From positions 1 through 10,848 of the forward strand of contig CAZUZD010000214.1 in the NCBI GenBank assembly GCA_964624465.1: a DNA stretch of 10,848 nt, written 5' to 3'. This DNA is from CAZUZD01 sp964624465. Its GTDB lineage: Bacteria; Planctomycetota; Planctomycetia; Isosphaerales; Isosphaeraceae. The notes under the pieces are model-generated. The model searched no databases. It was not told the DNA's origin and saw only the letters and a program-made list of their open reading frames with translations. A program made the position numbers and the translations under genes. Shown here piece after piece: positions 7,911 to 10,848 of the stretch; the first letter of the stretch is position 1, and each line of letters opens with the position of its first letter.

Positions 7911-9992
7911 TCAGCGAACCGCCTCGATCTTCGGCCAGGGGGTGGTCGGGTCGAGGCGGCGGGCGAGGTCGCGGGGCCAGGCCCAGGCGTCGGGGCGGTC
8001 GGTGAGGATCGAGACGGGGCGGGGGAACAGGAGGGCGACGGCCTGGGGCGGATCGAGGATGCGGTCGAGGTTCAGGAGCGCGGGGCCGCGGTCGACGTCG
8101 GTGGGCGGCTGGTCGAGGATGACGCCGGCGATCGTGGGCTCGAAGACGGCGGCCCAGAGGGCGATCGGGGCGGCGTCGCCGGCGCCGACGAGCCAGGTGG
8201 GCTGATCGGCGACGGTCATGGCCCGCACCGCGCGCCTCACGTCGTAGACCCGCATGCCGTCGAGCGTCTGGCCCAGCAGCAGGAACCGGCGCCGCAGGTG
8301 CGTCTCCTTGTCGGCCGGCCAGGCGGAAGGGCCGATGCCGCGCGGGGCGACGAAGACCTGGCGGCGGCCGGCGTCGATGGCGCCCTTGAGCGCGGGGAAG
8401 TCGGGCGAGCGGGACGGGTCGCCGTCGGCGGCCTCGAAGGCGAGCAGCAGCTCCTTGCGAGCCTCCCAGCCCTCGGCGTCGAGCACGTTCAGGTCGGTCC
8501 GCTCGGGGGCGTCGCTGGGGTGCCCGAGCTGCCAGGCGCGGATGGTCACCCCGGGTTGCACGGTCAGATCGTAGGCGTCGAGCCGCACGCCCGACCTGAT
8601 CACGTTCGTGAACGGGTGATCGACGCGGATCCCGTCGGCCTCCTCCGCCTTCGTGGGCCAGGCGGCGAAGACCTGCGTCCGCACCGCGTCGAGCCAGCCG
8701 TCGCGCAGCGTCGTCCAGGCGGCGGCGCTGGCCGGCAACGGGGGTGTCTGGGCACGGGCGACGAACGTTTCCTGGATGCGCGCGTTGCGGCTGTCGGCGG
8801 GGATCGGGGCGCCGACGGGCAGGACTTTGAGGTCCTCGATGGCGATCTTGCGCTCGGGCTCGACGATGGCGCTCGCGTCGGTCGGTCGGTCCTTGAGCCA
8901 GCGCTCGAAGAAGGCGAACGCGGGGTGGCGGAGCTCGGGCGTGTCCTCGTGGCCCCCCTTGCCGATCACCAGGCCCAGGCGGTCGCGGGCGTCGTACCAG
9001 CCGTACACGGTCTCGAGCTGGGCGAAGATCCGGCGCACGCCGACCTCGGGGAAGATGGGGTCGCTGTCCGTGTTCTCGACGAGCAGGGGCTTCGAAGCCA
9101 CCAGGGCGGCGACCGTGCCGTAATCCCAGCGGTACGTGTTGACCAGGAACATGCAGTCGCAGTGGCCCTCGACGACGCCGGCCGTGGCATACGGGCCGGC
9201 GAACGGGCCGCCGACGACGTGGTCGCGCAGGTCGGTGATGCCGGCTACCGGCGCGGCCGCCGCGATCCGGTCGTCGATCGCCGCCACCCACCACGACGTC
9301 GCCCCGCCGCCCGATCGGCCGGTGACCCCGATGCGCCTCGCATCGACCTCCGGGCGACTGCACAGGTAGTCGATCGCGCGCACGCCATTCCAGGCCTCCA
9401 CCCCGGCGGGGGTGTAGCCGCGGGTGAGCCACCACCACATCCCCTCGCGGTAAGTGCCGTGGTGCAGGCCGGGGATCTCGCCCAGTTGCAGGGTGTCGAG
9501 CACCAGGCAGACGTACCCGTTGGCGGCGAACCAGGCAGCGTGATGCTGGTAGTGCGTCTTGTTGCCGTAGATCACTCCATCCTTGACGACGTTGGAGTGG
9601 CCGCACACGTACAGGATCGCGGGCAAGGGCCTGTCCACCTTCGCCGGCCGGTACAGGTTGGCCGTCACATACAGCCCGGGGGCCGACTGGAAGTGCAACC
9701 GTTCGACGACGAAGTCGGGGTGCTCGAACGTGCCAGTGACGACGGGCTTGAGGTCGGTCTTCGCGGGCAAGGGCCAGAGGCCGAGCATCTCCAGGAGCTG
9801 GCGCTGGAGCTCGGGCCGCCGCGCCTTCCAGTCGGCGGCCGAGTCGATGCCGGCCAGCGGCCTGGCCTCGATGCGCTTCACCTCGGCGTCGAAGTACGCC
9901 TTGAGGGGCGGGTCGTCGGCGCGGGCGGCCGGGGCGGTGAGGAGGGCGAGGGCGGCGGCCAGCAGGGCCGTGGTGTGCAGGGGCCTGGGCAT
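7911..9992 (-). CDS. Secreted acetyl-xylan-esterase-like alpha/beta hydrolase
   Basis: This 693-residue protein has signal peptide MPRPLHTTALLAAALALLTA-PAARA-DD. Residues 100-370 form an alpha/beta-hydrolase domain: oxyanion-side YVCGH at 128-132, nucleophile elbow GRSGG with Ser227, acid in ENTDSDP (Asp309 or Asp311) and His348 in GKGGHE. The C-terminal part (about 460-690) resembles a second hydrolase fold, but its elbow reads GAGDAA (603-608), with no serine, so only the first domain should be active. Planctomycete relatives are usually annotated as acetylxylan esterases or prolyl-oligopeptidase-like; ester removal from plant polysaccharide is plausible, the true substrate unknown. I chose ATG 9992, not 10088, because it starts the signal peptide and has GGGAG ten bases upstream. 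It lies 122 bases after the DJ-1-like gene on the same strand. Confidence 0.9.
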   Translation of the reverse strand: MPRPLHTTALLAAALALLTAPAARADDPPLKAYFDAEVKRIEARPLAGIDSAADWKARRPELQRQLLEMLGLWPLPAKTDLKPVVTGTFEHPDFVVERLHFQSAPGLYVTANLYRPAKVDRPLPAILYVCGHSNVVKDGVIYGNKTHYQHHAAWFAANGYVCLVLDTLQLGEIPGLHHGTYREGMWWWLTRGYTPAGVEAWNGVRAIDYLCSRPEVDARRIGVTGRSGGGATSWWVAAIDDRIAAAAPVAGITDLRDHVVGGPFAGPYATAGVVEGHCDCMFLVNTYRWDYGTVAALVASKPLLVENTDSDPIFPEVGVRRIFAQLETVYGWYDARDRLGLVIGKGGHEDTPELRHPAFAFFERWLKDRPTDASAIVEPERKIAIEDLKVLPVGAPIPADSRNARIQETFVARAQTPPLPASAAAWTTLRDGWLDAVRTQVFAAWPTKAEEADGIRVDHPFTNVIRSGVRLDAYDLTVQPGVTIRAWQLGHPSDAPERTDLNVLDAEGWEARKELLLAFEAADGDPSRSPDFPALKGAIDAGRRQVFVAPRGIGPSAWPADKETHLRRRFLLLGQTLDGMRVYDVRRAVRAMTVADQPTWLVGAGDAAPIALWAAVFEPTIAGVILDQPPTDVDRGPALLNLDRILDPPQAVALLFPRPVSILTDRPDAWAWPRDLARRLDPTTPWPKIEAVR

Positions 9993-10090
9993 GGGTCGGT
10001 CGCTCCCGAAGGGCGGGTCCTGGCCCGGATCGGTGGCCGGGCGGCTGGGCTTCATTGGAACGGGGCCGGGTCGCCGGACCAAGCGCAAAG

Positions 10091-10103
10091 CCCCTGGGAG
10101 GGG
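10091..10103 (-). terminator. Weak terminator-like hairpin after the DJ-1-like gene
   Basis: Read on the minus strand, CCCCT pairs with AGGGG around CCC, 11 bases past the stop codon, followed by GCTTTGCG. The stem is short and the T-run poor, so read-through into the esterase gene is likely. Confidence 0.25.
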
Positions 10104-10114
10104 TCGGCCGGGGC

Positions 10115-10732
10115 TCAGACGGTGGCGTCGGGGTCGTGGTGGGGGTACTCGATGTGGCGGGCAGTGGCCTGCGCGATGGCCGCGCCGTGGTGTCGGGCGA
10201 CGATCCGGAGCGCCAGGTCGAGGCCGGCGGCGACGCCGCCGGAGGTGAGCAGGTCCCCCTCGTCGACGACCCGCACGTCGTCGTGCACGACGGTCGAGGG
10301 GGCCTCCTGCCGGAGCCAGTCGAGGACCTTCCAGTGGGTGGTGGCCCGCCGGCCGTCGAGGAGCCCGGCGCGGGCCAGCAGCAGGGCGCCGGTGCAGACC
10401 GAGGCCAGCAGCGGGGTGCGAGCGGCGCGGTCCCGGATCCAGGCCAGCAGGGCCAGGTCCTCGATCTCACGGCGCACGCCCCAGCCGCCGGGGAGGATGA
10501 GCAGGTCGAGCGCGGGGCAGTCGGCCAGGGTCACGTCGGGCAGGAACCGCAGGCCGCCGTGGGCTCGCACCGGGTCGAGCGATCCGGCCACGAGCCGGAC
10601 CTCGTACGGGCCGGGGTCCTCCCGGCGCCTGGATTCGTCGAGCCTGACGGCGGCGAGGACCTCGAACGGGCCGCAGACGTCGAGGATCTCGACCTCGGGG
10701 AACACGAGCAGGCCGACCTGGCGACGGTGCAT
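10115..10732 (-). CDS. DJ-1/PfpI family protein, isonitrile-hydratase-like
   Basis: This 205-residue cytoplasmic protein has the DJ-1/PfpI (class I glutamine-amidotransferase-like) fold. FPEVEILDVCGPFEV (11-25) carries the acidic residue before the first helix. LLILPGGWG (78-85 region) is the second conserved loop. SVCTGALLLA (111-120) holds the nucleophile Cys113. ATTHW (130-134) and TSGGVAAGLDLAL (163-175) are typical of the branch that includes isonitrile hydratase InhA and the N-terminal half of GlxA-type regulators. The protein ends about where the GATase-like domain ends, so no AraC-type DNA-binding domain is fused. The substrate cannot be told from sequence; a glyoxalase/chaperone-like role is the alternative. 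ATG 10732 fits the domain start. It is preceded by nine C and has no ribosome binding site. Upstream in-frame ATG 10846 would add a Pro/Gly/Arg-rich leader and is unlikely. Confidence 0.9.
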   Translation of the reverse strand: MHRRQVGLLVFPEVEILDVCGPFEVLAAVRLDESRRREDPGPYEVRLVAGSLDPVRAHGGLRFLPDVTLADCPALDLLILPGGWGVRREIEDLALLAWIRDRAARTPLLASVCTGALLLARAGLLDGRRATTHWKVLDWLRQEAPSTVVHDDVRVVDEGDLLTSGGVAAGLDLALRIVARHHGAAIAQATARHIEYPHHDPDATV

Positions 10733-10780
10733 CGGGGGGGGGCTCCGGTCCCGGTTCCGGTCGGTCGTGGGCGGCGGCGG

Positions 10781-10796
10781 CCCCGGGCGCCCGGGG
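10781..10796. promoter_or_regulatory. 16-bp GC palindrome upstream of the DJ-1-like gene
   Basis: CCCCGGGCGCCCGGGG is a perfect palindrome 49 bases upstream of ATG 10732. It could be an operator or just GC-rich chance. The rest of 10733-10848 shows no gene or clear promoter. Confidence 0.3.
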
Positions 10797-10848
10797 GTCG
10801 ATCCGTGGGGCCGCGGCCCGGCCGATCCCCCGCGATCGGACCCCATGC

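Noticed and set aside
7648..10470. 940-codon open frame on the minus strand
   Set aside because: It runs out of frame through the esterase, the DJ-1-like gene and the repeats. Its translation is Arg/Pro-rich noise.
10733..10846. Longer DJ-1-like protein starting at 10846
   Set aside because: The extra 38 residues are Pro/Gly/Arg-rich, and the family domain begins at the internal ATG 10732.

Overview
The window is very GC-rich chromosomal DNA with secreted multidomain hydrolases, PD40/TolB-type propellers and paired inverted hairpin repeats. The best guess, from composition and protein style rather than any marker gene, is a planctomycete, perhaps of the Isosphaeraceae. No rRNA, tRNA, CRISPR array, transposase or replication origin was seen.

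Layout. Positions 1-2037 (minus) hold most of a secreted S9 dipeptidyl-peptidase-IV-like protease whose end lies outside the window. An intergenic spacer follows with a 128-bp paired-inverted repeat. At 2409-4054 (minus) is a two-gene pnuC-nadR unit with a 4-base ATGA overlap, for uptake of nicotinamide riboside and its conversion to NMN and NAD. A 545-bp divergent spacer contains a 15-bp tandem repeat, a run of G-tracts and a C20 homopolymer. On the plus strand, 4600-6383 is a broken gene for an exported PD40/TolB-like propeller. It is interrupted after about 242 codons by roughly 695 bp of much lower-GC DNA, which carries its own small lipoprotein gene (5535-5951). The remnant beyond the insertion has two compensating frameshifts. 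At 6439-7566 (plus) is an exported protein with two thioredoxin-fold domains. Positions 7567-7910 are packed with a terminator-like hairpin and two more hairpin elements, one a clear relative of the first repeat. At 7911-9992 (minus) is a large exported acetyl-xylan-esterase-like alpha/beta hydrolase. At 10115-10732 (minus) is a DJ-1/PfpI-family protein related to isonitrile hydratases.

How the genes work together. Only pnuC and nadR form a clear pathway: PnuC imports nicotinamide riboside, the kinase domain of NadR traps it as NMN, and its adenylyltransferase domain makes NAD. The protease, esterase and thioredoxin protein all carry export signals and would act outside the cytoplasm, but nothing here ties them into one system.

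The most unusual part is 5326-6020: foreign-looking DNA with a lipoprotein gene, a possible promoter and a structured leader, set into a propeller gene that is no longer readable. I did not find a convincing new multi-gene defence or mobile system.
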